The notes beneath the pieces are model-generated. The model saw nothing but the letters and a program-made list of their open reading frames with translations. It was not told where the DNA came from and ran no database searches. From an uncultured Prevotellaceae bacterium (GTDB lineage Bacteria > Bacteroidota > Bacteroidia > Bacteroidales > Bacteroidaceae): a DNA stretch of 26,058 bases. Position 1 is the stretch's first letter. Each line of letters opens with the position of its first letter. Of this stretch, positions 6,145 to 12,900 are shown piece after piece. The stretch is from contig OMXX01000091.1 in NCBI GenBank assembly GCA_900315105.1, forward strand, positions 1 through 26,058, given 5' to 3'. Position numbers and translations under genes: made by a program.

Positions 6145-6312
6145 ATGGAAGATGAAAAAATTTGTCCGCTTTTAAAAGGACAATGTGTAAGAGAAAAATG
6201 TGTATGCTTCTATATACGGAAGATGGATACATTTGGATTAGGTATGGAAGTAGAACCATACGGTGCTTGTTCTTATTTTAACATTGATCTCGATTATGTA
6301 GAGGAGGATTGA
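6145..6312 (+). CDS. Cysteine-rich mini-protein
   Basis: 55 aa. Cysteines at KICPLLKGQC and KCVC near the N-terminus and GACSYF later form a likely zinc or iron-sulfur-type cluster (C-x6-C-x4-C-x-C...C). This CPLL/CxREKC layout is one I recall from small phage proteins of unknown function. GAGGAGG upstream, start inside TGATATTTATG, and the same junction at its end. Confidence 0.7.
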   Translation: MEDEKICPLLKGQCVREKCVCFYIRKMDTFGLGMEVEPYGACSYFNIDLDYVEED

Positions 6313-6317
6313 TATTT

Positions 6318-6578
6318 ATGGCAGATGCAAAGAGATGTGACAGATGTGGAAAGTATTATAGTAAAAATGATAATGGTAGATGTAATTTAAGCTATCATGA
6401 TTTGCCTTATTATGAAAAATATGATGTAGATGAGGAATACATTATACCAACTGCAGTGTCATTTAGTGAAAACTGTTCAAACTATTATAAATTTGAATTA
6501 TGCCCGGATTGTATGAGAAAACTTATTCATTTTATTGCTAAGGAGGAAACAAATGGAAATAGTTCTAAAGACAACTGA
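6318..6578 (+). CDS. Zinc-ribbon protein
   Basis: 86 aa. Two CxxC pairs, CDRCGKYY (about residues 7-14) and CPDCM (about 67-71), with an aromatic- and acidic-rich middle. It resembles the zinc-ribbon half of the alpha-CTD-like protein at 4372 (CDRCG...CEDCM), so the two may be paralogues with one lacking the C-terminal domain. The ATG at 6318 follows GAGGAGG; the TTG at 6309 that extends the frame lies inside the junction and is not needed. Confidence 0.75.
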   Translation: MADAKRCDRCGKYYSKNDNGRCNLSYHDLPYYEKYDVDEEYIIPTAVSFSENCSNYYKFELCPDCMRKLIHFIAKEETNGNSSKDN

Positions 6579-6741
6579 TCAGAAGCAGTCTATGAGTATT
6601 CTTAGATATTTGAAGGCTCATGGAGCTAAATACTCTACTCATATAGAAGATGGTGTAAATCTTAATGATACGTATGTCATTGAAATTGAGGATGACGATC
6701 ATAGCATAAATGTATTATCAGATTTATTGAATTTGAGGTGA
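6553..6741 (+). CDS. Small alpha/beta protein, unknown function
   Basis: 62 aa, MEIVLKTTDQKQSMSILRYLKAH and then a strand and acidic helix. AAGGAGG sits just before the ATG at 6553; the frame overlaps the previous gene by 26 bp. The ferredoxin-like beta-alpha-beta feel is only suggestive. Ends in the TGATATTTATG junction. Confidence 0.7.
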   Translation: MEIVLKTTDQKQSMSILRYLKAHGAKYSTHIEDGVNLNDTYVIEIEDDDHSINVLSDLLNLR

Positions 6742-6746
6742 TATTT

Positions 6747-7154
6747 ATGGGCATTAAAAAACTTGAATGTATAACATGCGGTGGAATAATAGATGGAGTA
6801 ACATTAACATGTCGATCGTGTGGTATGCAATATATGCTTGATGATAATTTTGAGCTTAAAGTGCTTCAGTCTCATCTAAAATGGGTAACTATCGATGGTA
6901 TGGTAGCAGTTCCAGGTTATATTCTAGATGACATTGGCAGAGAGACTGCATCTGAGATGATATTAACAGACATGGCAAAGTCGATGGCTATGAAGCTATT
7001 ACCATTCATGGAATTCAGATCGATGTTGAATCCTTGTGATCAAACAATTAGGACTCATGGACGTATTAGGGTTGCTGAACCAGTAGTCACCAGATTCGGT
7101 AATACCTATATGGAAATGCCTAGAATTGACTGGAGGTTTATGGATGAGAATTGA
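6747..7154 (+). CDS. Zinc-ribbon protein, unknown function
   Basis: 135 aa. N-terminal four-cysteine zinc ribbon (CITCGG, CRSCG, about residues 8-25) followed by a helical/strand region without recognised domain; the end PRIDWRFMDEN is aromatic. The ATG at 6747 follows TTGAGGTGATATTT. Together with its neighbours it makes the fourth or fifth zinc-ribbon protein in 3 kb. Confidence 0.75.
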   Translation: MGIKKLECITCGGIIDGVTLTCRSCGMQYMLDDNFELKVLQSHLKWVTIDGMVAVPGYILDDIGRETASEMILTDMAKSMAMKLLPFMEFRSMLNPCDQTIRTHGRIRVAEPVVTRFGNTYMEMPRIDWRFMDEN

Positions 7155-7383
7155 AAAGTTTGAAGATCTGGCAGTGGCTATTGATGATGAAATGGCTATA
7201 TGGTTCAGAAGATGTGGAACTCCTCATTTAAAGGATGATGGTCATATTGAATTTACTGATATTGAATGGGTATTCCTCGGTGCCAATGACGGTGATAAAC
7301 GTTGGTATATAGGAAACGATTTTGAAGCAGCACATCCAGGAATGCTTGATGATATTTTAAGGAGGTTAAACGAAAATGGCTAA
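7144..7383 (+). CDS. Small acidic protein, unknown function
   Basis: 79 aa. The ATG at 7144 (MRIEKFEDL) is preferred because GGAGG at 7132-7136 gives 7 nt spacing; an upstream ATG at 7126 precedes that RBS. Acidic, with W/F residues and a strand-rich middle (IEFTDIEWVFLGANDG). Overlaps both neighbours. No family recognised. Confidence 0.7.
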   Translation: MRIEKFEDLAVAIDDEMAIWFRRCGTPHLKDDGHIEFTDIEWVFLGANDGDKRWYIGNDFEAAHPGMLDDILRRLNENG

Positions 7384-7549
7384 TGATTTTGACAAGTTTT
7401 TCATGGATTTTGGTACAACACCGGAAGAAAAGGAAAAAATGAATGATGCAGCAAAGGCGTTGTTTGATATTTTTACATCGCTAAAAGAGGCTGGATTTAC
7501 GGACGAACAGGCAATGTTACTGATGAAGATTCTTTCAAAAGGAGAGTAA
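7376..7549 (+). CDS. Small helical protein
   Basis: 57 aa, MANDFDKFFMDFGTTPEEK and then two helices ending in EAGFTDEQAMLLMKIL, a UBA-like or small helical-bundle pattern. AAGGAGG lies 10 nt before the ATG and the start overlaps the previous gene. This MxLL helix type is frequent in short phage proteins of unknown role. Confidence 0.7.
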   Translation: MANDFDKFFMDFGTTPEEKEKMNDAAKALFDIFTSLKEAGFTDEQAMLLMKILSKGE

Positions 7550-7551
7550 TT

Positions 7552-8358
7552 ATGGATAAGAGAAAAATGAATTCAATTGCAGGTTGGGTTATCGAATATG
7601 AGATTTATGAGACATACTGGACAATTATTAAAGATATTACCAGTAACAGTAAGTTGATGGAGGAATTCTCAAAGACTAGCATAGATAGTGATGATATTTC
7701 TTCAACACGTGAGTTCTGCGATAATGTGTTCAAGGAAATCACTGGAGAGGATATTTATAAGGCTATTGGTGCTGCTTATAATTACCACAGAATGACAATC
7801 AAGCAGAAGATTGAAAAGCAGAGTGAAAGAACTAATTTAGCAACTAGAGTAGAGGTAAAAGAGAACATTAGATCCTTAACTGATAGAGAAAAAGAGCTTG
7901 CTTTTCAGGAAGACTATATAAGAAGAGTTCTTAATGGCACCAAAAATAAGCCTTTCATTCCTCTTAATAAGAAGTATCATTGGATTACTGAGGATGATAT
8001 TCTTGAGATTAACAATATTATCATGGATAGAACCAAGAAGATATATGGAGACCGTACTGTGTCTGATATTTCTCCGGCTTTGAAGAAATTTTGGGATTAT
8101 TCAGCTAAAATTGAGTCTTCTGGTTGGATTTCTAATATTAAATTCCATGATACACCTGTTGAACCTAAATGTGAAATAGTGAAAACTCAGCACAAATCTG
8201 ATGCCGAGACTATACGAAATGCTGTAAAAAGAATAGCACAAATTTATGATGATCAGGGATGTACGAGTGTTAGTTATGAGACAACTCTTGATAATGGTCA
8301 TAAATGGAGGCTTAGTGTTAATAAGGTATGGTATAATTATCCAGAAGACGAGAAATAA
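7552..8358 (+). CDS. Soluble protein, unknown function
   Basis: 268 aa, last gene of the operon. Mostly helical and charged; no signal or membrane segment. Notable stretches are a basic helix about residues 80-115 (QKIEKQSERTNLATRVEVKE) and a C-terminal beta hairpin ending WRLSVNKVWYNY. AAGGAG precedes the ATG. The stop is followed within a few bases by a TTCGCAA promoter, with no clear terminator. I do not recognise a family. Confidence 0.75.
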   Translation: MDKRKMNSIAGWVIEYEIYETYWTIIKDITSNSKLMEEFSKTSIDSDDISSTREFCDNVFKEITGEDIYKAIGAAYNYHRMTIKQKIEKQSERTNLATRVEVKENIRSLTDREKELAFQEDYIRRVLNGTKNKPFIPLNKKYHWITEDDILEINNIIMDRTKKIYGDRTVSDISPALKKFWDYSAKIESSGWISNIKFHDTPVEPKCEIVKTQHKSDAETIRNAVKRIAQIYDDQGCTSVSYETTLDNGHKWRLSVNKVWYNYPEDEK

Positions 8359-8361
8359 TCA

Positions 8362-8387
8362 TTCGCAAAAAATACACTCCTTATAAT
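8362..8387 (+). promoter_or_regulatory. TTCGCAA-type phage promoter, copy 9
   Basis: TTCGCAA at 8362 and TATAAT at 8382-8387 with AATACAC between. It starts a new transcript for the membrane-protein block. Confidence 0.75.
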
Positions 8388-8427
8388 GAGCACTTTTGTG
8401 TTACATTATGAAAAGGAGGTATTAAAA

Positions 8428-8499
8428 ATGGCAATAACAATCATAGGAATGTGTATTGTTGGTGCGATGGTAATCACCTACAATGTAACAAAAAAATGA
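8428..8499 (+). CDS. 23-aa single-helix membrane peptide
   Basis: MAITIIGMCIVGAMVITYNV plus TKK: a short hydrophobic helix with a lysine tail. AAAGGAGG lies 8 nt before the ATG, and a TTCGCAA promoter lies 40 bp upstream, which argues that it is translated. Size and shape resemble small membrane-inserted toxins or regulators, but there is no antitoxin-like partner visible. It could also act as a leader peptide for the next gene. Confidence 0.55.
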   Translation: MAITIIGMCIVGAMVITYNVTKK

Positions 8500-8518
8500 T
8501 CGATGGAGGTTATGTTAA

Positions 8519-8887
8519 ATGGAAAACGAAACTGAAACAAACAAGATTAAGGAAATGATTAAAAATTCCTCTCGAAAAGAGCGGAAAGAAGCAAGAAAAG
8601 TCATTTACGAGCAGATTAAAGAGACAAAAAATGCTATGTCTGCTGAAGATCTTACAGCTGAAGAGTATCAGCGCTACTCAGCAACACTTAAGAATCTTGT
8701 AGAAGCTTATGAACTTCTGCAGAAACCTAAGGAGTTGCCGAGATGGGTTGAAACAGGCATTAAGGTCGTAGCGACAGCAGCAACTATTGTTGGAACTGCA
8801 GTTGTAAAGGAAAAATTGCTTGATTCCGGAGGATTGACTAAATCAACTGAGGGAATTTTCAATAATTCTACGAAATTGTTAAATTAA
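8519..8887 (+). CDS. Tail-anchored membrane protein, coiled-coil N-terminus
   Basis: 122 aa. A highly charged helical N-terminus (about residues 1-75, rich in E, K and R) is followed by a small-residue hydrophobic helix (about 80-98, VVATAATIVGTAVV) and a short tail. GGAGG lies 9 nt before the ATG at 8519. The G/A-rich membrane segment is shared in character with proteins at 9552, 10708, 11102 and 14035, suggesting a membrane complex. Confidence 0.75.
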   Translation: MENETETNKIKEMIKNSSRKERKEARKVIYEQIKETKNAMSAEDLTAEEYQRYSATLKNLVEAYELLQKPKELPRWVETGIKVVATAATIVGTAVVKEKLLDSGGLTKSTEGIFNNSTKLLN

Positions 8888-8893
8888 GTATTC

Positions 8894-8925
8894 GGAGGCT
8901 GTGGAAACATGGCCTCCTATTTTTT
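8894..8925 (+). terminator. Strong terminator with GAAA loop
   Basis: GGAGGCTGTG (8894-8903), loop GAAA, CATGGCCTCC (8908-8917), then TATTTTTT. It runs into TTCGCAA at 8924, but no TATAAT follows: the next RBS comes directly, so this is a promoter remnant. Confidence 0.85.
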
Positions 8926-8941
8926 CGCAAGGAGTATTCAA

Positions 8942-9079
8942 ATGGTAATTAATATGACTGCGGTACTTATATGTGCCATAATTTGCTTTACTATTGTAGC
9001 TTTGTTTCACATCGCAGCATCAACTGTAACAAAAGTTGGTCAAAAGGAGGATGAAGAAGATGACAAAGAAGAAGAGTGA
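8942..9079 (+). CDS. Small single-pass membrane protein with acidic tail
   Basis: 45 aa. One hydrophobic segment (about residues 4-26) and a very acidic C-terminus (QKEDEEDDKEEE). AAGGAG at 8929 precedes the ATG. The tail region doubles as the ribosome site and start of the next gene, which it overlaps. No family recognised. Confidence 0.65.
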   Translation: MVINMTAVLICAIICFTIVALFHIAASTVTKVGQKEDEEDDKEEE

Positions 9080-9455
9080 AAGCGAAATTAAATTTTGCAA
9101 TTTTGGAAAATGTCCAAGATGTGGCAGTAAAAAAGTTAAGACTACTTCTTTAAAACAGAACGGCTTATATTCAAAAAAGACAGTTACATGTAAGGCATGT
9201 GATTTGTCTATCACTGCTGCTGATATTGGGTATCTTAGACGAGTTTGGAATTCTAACAGAGAAATCCTTATAGACCACTGCTTTAGAGACTTGAAACGAG
9301 CACCATGGACGGCTTATGTCAACAACGATGTTACTGATATTTGGGGCGGAGAAGATAGCCTGGTAGAGTATATTGAGACCATAACAGGTTACGATATCGT
9401 AGTAAAAGACGCCAAAAATGTCGGAAATGGCATAATTTTGGACCGAGTTGGCTGA
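9060..9455 (+). CDS. Zinc-ribbon protein
   Basis: 131 aa. N-terminal lysine-rich stretch, then zinc ribbon CPRCGSKK (about residues 18-25) and CKACD (about 45-49). The region after it, GYLRRVWNSN, resembles the Lar-type VxAWN/xxWNxR element, so this may be a larger Lar-like or topoisomerase-type zinc finger. The ATG at 9060 gives 9 nt from GGAGG; the ATG at 9051 touches the RBS. The C-terminal half is acidic and unfamiliar. Confidence 0.75.
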   Translation: MTKKKSESEIKFCNFGKCPRCGSKKVKTTSLKQNGLYSKKTVTCKACDLSITAADIGYLRRVWNSNREILIDHCFRDLKRAPWTAYVNNDVTDIWGGEDSLVEYIETITGYDIVVKDAKNVGNGIILDRVG

Positions 9456-9458
9456 TTT

Positions 9459-9484
9459 TTCGCAATAAAAACATAGCTTATAAT
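9459..9484 (+). promoter_or_regulatory. TTCGCAA-type phage promoter, copy 10
   Basis: TTCGCAA at 9459 and TATAAT at 9479-9484; the TTACA element is changed to AAACA. A structured leader of about 65 nt follows. Confidence 0.7.
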
Positions 9485-9487
9485 AGA

Positions 9488-9536
9488 AGCACAAAAATTT
9501 AATTTTTACATGTGCTTTATATTTTGGTACATGTAA
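9488..9536 (+). promoter_or_regulatory. Structured 5' leader with two competing hairpins
   Basis: AGCACA (9488-9493) can pair with TGTGCT (9511-9516), while TTACATGT (9506-9513) can pair with ACATGTAA (9529-9536). They share bases and exclude each other. The second stem ends just before AAAGGAG of the next gene. A related leader (CTTTATATTTT, GGTACA, AGAAAGGAG) occurs at 21387-21419. Confidence 0.4.
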
Positions 9537-9551
9537 GAAAGGAGAACGACA

Positions 9552-9824
9552 ATGAAAATCACAATTGAGAACAAGAACGGTGAAGTGATTCGAGAATCAG
9601 AGTACAATCCGACTGGACTTATGGTCGGTGCTGGCTTTGGGCTTGGATATGGTCTTCTTGTAAGGAAGGCTTATATTCTTGCATGTAGAGGCGGACTCAT
9701 TCCTTCAATTCTTGGAACTATGCTCGGAGGTGTTGTAGGTATATGCGTTGGGCATACTGCTTATGAACTTATGAGTGACAGCATTTCAACGAAGAAGGAG
9801 GATAATGACGATGTCGCTAATTGA
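9552..9824 (+). CDS. Glycine-rich membrane protein (helical hairpin)
   Basis: 90 aa. After a short beta-type start, two glycine-rich hydrophobic segments occur: about residues 22-45 (PTGLMVGAGFGLGYGLLV) and 52-72 (PSILGTMLGGVVGICVG), then a charged tail. Glycine-zipper hairpins like this oligomerise in membranes. AAAGGAG precedes the ATG. Its last codons overlap the next gene, which is also membrane-associated, so the two probably work together. Confidence 0.75.
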   Translation: MKITIENKNGEVIRESEYNPTGLMVGAGFGLGYGLLVRKAYILACRGGLIPSILGTMLGGVVGICVGHTAYELMSDSISTKKEDNDDVAN

Positions 9825-10638
9825 TGTTTCCAAATCCCTAGCAACCGCTGCTTGGAATGGGGTCAGGACCCATGGGCCACTCATCTGTACGGTGGGTGCG
9901 TCCTTGGGTCTGATATCTACAGCAACGTTTGCGATACTTGATACTAAGAACTATTTGGCAGCAAAAGAAGATGAAGAAATGAAGTTGGGAAGAGAGCTCA
10001 CAAATGCAGAGAAGTTTAAAGTGGGTGCTCCTGAATACATAAGAACGGCTGTATCTGGAGCATCTACTTTAGCTTTAACTTGGGGAGCTTTCGGACTTAA
10101 CAAAAAGATCATTACAGGTCTTAACTCTTCTCTTATTCTTGCAGGTAAGCAGCTTGACATGACTAGAGCAGCTTTTAAGGACTATTATGACGAGACAATT
10201 CAGTATCTTCCAGAAAATGCTACAGAAGCTAAGAAAATTCAGAAGATAATCGAAGCTAGACCTACACCTGGAAATGATGAAAAGACTTGTGTAAACTTTG
10301 AAAAGTTGAAGGAAGTCATCGATAACAACGAAATTGTTCATATTGTTGAAAGAAATACTGGCATGCAGTATGATACAACACTATCAGAGTTCTCAGATGC
10401 TCTTGAACAGTCCAACTCAACCGTTGATGAGTGGGGGTATTGTGCATTAAATACCTTCCATGAGTTCATGAATGTAGCTAATACGGAGATTGGTTGGGAT
10501 ATTGGCTGGGCTAGAAGCATCTATGATGGTGTTGGCGAGCCTGTAATTAGATGTACATGTGATGCAAAGTATATTTTGAATCAGAATAGACGTGTAATCT
10601 ATGTTACATTTGCTACAGGTCCAGATCTTAGAGTTTAA
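9811..10638 (+). CDS. Phage membrane-associated protein, DUF6353-like
   Basis: 275 aa. N-terminal hydrophobic region (about residues 14-40, HGPLICTVGASLGLISTA), a charged amphipathic region, a second hydrophobic segment (about 75-95) and a soluble C-terminal domain with W-rich helix FHEFMNVANTEIGWDIGWA and a closing beta strand pair. The gene at 12901 has the same plan (DHAPQILIGVAIGSEVGA and later GWCKK), so they look like paralogues. I believe this matches a family of Clostridia phage proteins listed as DUF6353; function unknown. GGAGGA 8 nt before the ATG at 9811 decides the start over 9805 and 9775. Confidence 0.75.
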   Translation: MSLIDVSKSLATAAWNGVRTHGPLICTVGASLGLISTATFAILDTKNYLAAKEDEEMKLGRELTNAEKFKVGAPEYIRTAVSGASTLALTWGAFGLNKKIITGLNSSLILAGKQLDMTRAAFKDYYDETIQYLPENATEAKKIQKIIEARPTPGNDEKTCVNFEKLKEVIDNNEIVHIVERNTGMQYDTTLSEFSDALEQSNSTVDEWGYCALNTFHEFMNVANTEIGWDIGWARSIYDGVGEPVIRCTCDAKYILNQNRRVIYVTFATGPDLRV

Positions 10639-10664
10639 CTCGCAAAAATTACGTACCATATAAT
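10639..10664 (+). promoter_or_regulatory. TTCGCAA-type phage promoter, copy 11 (CTCGCAA)
   Basis: CTCGCAA at 10639 and TATAAT at 10659-10664 with AATTACG between, same spacing. The first base differs from the other copies. It overlaps the stop of the previous gene and is not preceded by a terminator, so transcripts may be joined. Confidence 0.7.
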
Positions 10665-10707
10665 GGACGTGTTGTGTCTAAAAATCTATATAAGGAGGAA
10701 ATTAAAA

Positions 10708-11025
10708 ATGGCAGACAACACAAATGAAACAATGGAAAAGGCAAATGAGATCATTGAGAAGGAAGAAAAGGTAGGTTTCTTCACAAAGGTCGGAAATGGC
10801 GTTAAGTCCGGTGTTAAGAAGGTTAAGACAACTATGTCTGAGCATCCGGTTGCAACATTTATTACTGGTACAGTAGTAGGTGCAGCAACTACGGTGGTAG
10901 CAGCAGTAGGTGTTAATAAGCTTCTTAATAAGGACGGCGATGAAGATCTTGAAGGAACTGATATTCCTGAAGATGGTATTGCCAATGTTGAGAATGTGGA
11001 AGATGATACTAATGTAGATATCTGA
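10708..11025 (+). CDS. Tail-anchored membrane protein with glycine/alanine helix
   Basis: 105 aa. Charged helix first, then a basic stretch KSGVKKVKTT, one hydrophobic G/A/V helix (about residues 48-70, PVATFITGTVVGAATTVVAA) and an acidic tail. The upstream in-frame ATG at 10663 lies in the -10 box and is rejected; TAAGGAGG precedes the ATG at 10708. The design (basic patch, zipper-like helix, acidic tail) resembles phage membrane proteins of unknown function and YtxH-type host proteins. Confidence 0.75.
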   Translation: MADNTNETMEKANEIIEKEEKVGFFTKVGNGVKSGVKKVKTTMSEHPVATFITGTVVGAATTVVAAVGVNKLLNKDGDEDLEGTDIPEDGIANVENVEDDTNVDI

Positions 11026-11036
11026 CACACGTCCAG

Positions 11037-11069
11037 GTAGGTCATGGAAACATGGCCTACATCTTTTTG
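11037..11069 (+). terminator. Strong terminator with GAAA loop
   Basis: GTAGGTCATG (11037-11046), loop GAAA, CATGGCCTAC (11051-11060), then ATCTTTTTG. Followed by GCAAATGATATTT in place of a TTCGCAA promoter, so the next gene lacks a recognisable promoter. Confidence 0.85.
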
Positions 11070-11101
11070 CAAATGATATTTAACAAAGGAGTTTTTAACA
11101 A

Positions 11102-11593
11102 ATGGCTAATAAAATTTATGGAGAAGAACCTGAGAAGATAATCGAAACGCTTAATAAGAACGACAAGGCTGGTGATATTCTTGAGACAGTAATCTCTGGT
11201 GCACTTAGTATTGGCTCAACTTTTATCATTGATAAGGCTGTAAAGAAGATTTACACACCTACAAATCTTGGTGAAAAAATTCTCACATATCTTGGAACAG
11301 CAGCTCTTGGAGTAGCAGTTGGAGGCAGTGCTCAGAAGGTTATTCACGATGCTTGCCATCCTTTTGAACAGGCTAAGAAGCAGGCTCTTATTAATAATTT
11401 GCTTGTAACTTCTACTAGTTCAAGTGATCTTGCAAAAGAGGCTATCGATTTAGTTAGAGCTAATCAGGAACTCACGAACACAATGCTAAGCGCCTTTGTT
11501 ATTCCAGATGATATTTCTACAGATGATCTTAACACTGTTAATGACATTATGAAGAATACTGATATTTCAGTGGAGGATGCAAAGGATGAGTAA
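11102..11593 (+). CDS. Membrane protein with glycine-rich segments
   Basis: 163 aa. Two small-residue hydrophobic segments, about residues 27-45 (TVISGALSIGSTFIID) and 58-78 (ILTYLGTAALGVAVGGSA), surrounded by charged helices; C-terminal part soluble and acidic. AAAGGAG precedes the ATG. It overlaps the start of the next gene. Part of the membrane-protein block; the role is unknown. Confidence 0.75.
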   Translation: MANKIYGEEPEKIIETLNKNDKAGDILETVISGALSIGSTFIIDKAVKKIYTPTNLGEKILTYLGTAALGVAVGGSAQKVIHDACHPFEQAKKQALINNLLVTSTSSSDLAKEAIDLVRANQELTNTMLSAFVIPDDISTDDLNTVNDIMKNTDISVEDAKDE

Positions 11594-11939
11594 CAATGTA
11601 AAGAATGATAACCATAAGGAAACTATGGCTGATATTTATAACAGTTTGTCTGTTGAGCAGAGAGGTCTGTTCGATGCTGATATTACTACAGCATTTGCTG
11701 TTGGTGAAGAGGTAGGTCAAATGAATCAGAACTCTGCTTTGCTTGCAGCAACTATGACAGATGTCCAGGCAGAACTTCTCATTAAGATGAGACAGAAGGC
11801 ATTTAGTCAGGGGAAGGCTGTTGGTGAACTTAAGGCTCAGGGTATGACTCCTGAAGAGATTTCGAAGAAGCTTCATATAAAGCTTAATAAGATTAAGAAG
11901 GAGGAACCTGACGATGGCAGTAGTAAGAATGACCAGTGA
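11586..11939 (+). CDS. Soluble helical protein, unknown function
   Basis: 117 aa. Starts MSNNVKNDNHKETMADIYN; contains LSVEQRGLFDADITTAFAVGE and a C-terminal SQGKAVGELKAQGMTPEEI helix pair. The ATG at 11586 has 9 nt from GGAGG; the ATG at 11577 touches the RBS. The C-terminal GMTPEEISKKL looks like a short helix-turn-helix-like element. The gene overlaps its neighbours on both sides. Confidence 0.7.
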   Translation: MSNNVKNDNHKETMADIYNSLSVEQRGLFDADITTAFAVGEEVGQMNQNSALLAATMTDVQAELLIKMRQKAFSQGKAVGELKAQGMTPEEISKKLHIKLNKIKKEEPDDGSSKNDQ

Positions 11940-12645
11940 TGAGTATCCGAATGGTGGCACAAACAAGCCTATAGTTCATAGAGTAGCTAGTGATCCTGGT
12001 CTATCTGCACCACAAACTCAGGAAACTAAGATTGAATTCCAGCCAGTTGTATCAGAGAAAGGTTCAATAAAGAAGAAGACTTTTGGTCAAAAGCTTCGTG
12101 AGACATTTGTAGCTGCTGATATTTCTAATGTCGGAGATTACATTCTTAGAGAGATCTTTGTTCCAACAATTAAGGACGTTATTGTGAACTCTGTCAGAAA
12201 CACTGTATCTATGTTGGTTTATGGTGAGCCTGACAGAGGGTCTTACAGACGTTCATCTAGAAGTTCAGGAGGTGCTTATATTCGTGATTACTATGATTAT
12301 GACTCTTACGGGTCTTATTATAGACCTGACGATTCTTATAGGAGGCGCCGGCCTATTGATGCTGGCCCTACTACTTCCAATTATTTGCCTAGTGGTGGCA
12401 ATATTGAGATTTGGTATCCGTACTATCCGGAAGCCATTGATGTTCTTAGGAACCTTCGCGATGGCCTTGGGACTCATCCTTCTGTTACTTTAAGTAATTT
12501 ATATGAGTTATCAAGGATGAGTGATATGATAACACCGGAGTGTTCATCCAGGGGCTGGACAGATTTGTCAACTGCTTATGTCAAGCAGGAAGGAAATAGT
12601 GGTATACTAGTTCTTCCGCCGACATGCTTCTTGAATGGAGATTGA
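11914..12645 (+). CDS. Phage protein with SR/Y-rich linker
   Basis: 243 aa. The first third holds a conserved helical domain (KLRETFVAADISNVGDYILR, then VPTIKDVIVNSVRNT and YGEP), the middle (about residues 108-150) is a low-complexity R/S/Y/D-rich linker, and the end is a small domain with GWTDLSTA and a hydrophobic strand. I recall this plan (helical domain, RSS-rich linker, GWTDL domain) as widespread in Firmicutes phages with unknown function. GGAGG 9 nt before the ATG. The C-terminal domain resembles an SH3-like or tower element near structural proteins, but this is not certain. Confidence 0.75.
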   Translation: MAVVRMTSDEYPNGGTNKPIVHRVASDPGLSAPQTQETKIEFQPVVSEKGSIKKKTFGQKLRETFVAADISNVGDYILREIFVPTIKDVIVNSVRNTVSMLVYGEPDRGSYRRSSRSSGGAYIRDYYDYDSYGSYYRPDDSYRRRRPIDAGPTTSNYLPSGGNIEIWYPYYPEAIDVLRNLRDGLGTHPSVTLSNLYELSRMSDMITPECSSRGWTDLSTAYVKQEGNSGILVLPPTCFLNGD

Positions 12646-12650
12646 TATTT

Positions 12651-12893
12651 ATGGGAACATCTGATATAGATTTTGCTCCTGTGGTATTCTTCCAGGATGT
12701 ATTGAATTCGGAACGCAAATATGGGAATTTGACACGTTGGACAAGAGTTGATGACTATACAGCTCTTTTATATTTTGACGTGTTCGGTCAGGAAGTTCCA
12801 GAAGTGCTTGTTATACGGTACATAGACAAGTATGATTGGGAACTTACGACATTGACAAGATTCACAAGAAGAGAATTAGGAAAGGAGAATTGA
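12651..12893 (+). CDS. Small protein, unknown function
   Basis: 80 aa, strand-rich with many aromatic residues (FFQDVLNSERKYGNLTRWT, LLYFDVFGQEVPEVLVIRY), ending in a basic helix. The ATG at 12651 follows GGAGATTGATATTT. It lies between the SR-linker protein and the large membrane-associated protein, with which it is probably co-translated through two TGATATTTATG-type junctions. Confidence 0.7.
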   Translation: MGTSDIDFAPVVFFQDVLNSERKYGNLTRWTRVDDYTALLYFDVFGQEVPEVLVIRYIDKYDWELTTLTRFTRRELGKEN

Positions 12894-12900
12894 TATTTTT

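Noticed and set aside
97..10664. TTTACA as the -35 box of the repeated promoters
   Set aside because: It is only about 4-6 nt from TATAAT, far too close for a standard sigma factor; it is treated as part of a special element.
12221..12493. A 90-codon + strand frame with hydrophobic composition
   Set aside because: It lies entirely inside the SR-linker gene in another frame; its hydrophobic run comes from shifted reading of the linker codons and has no RBS of its own.
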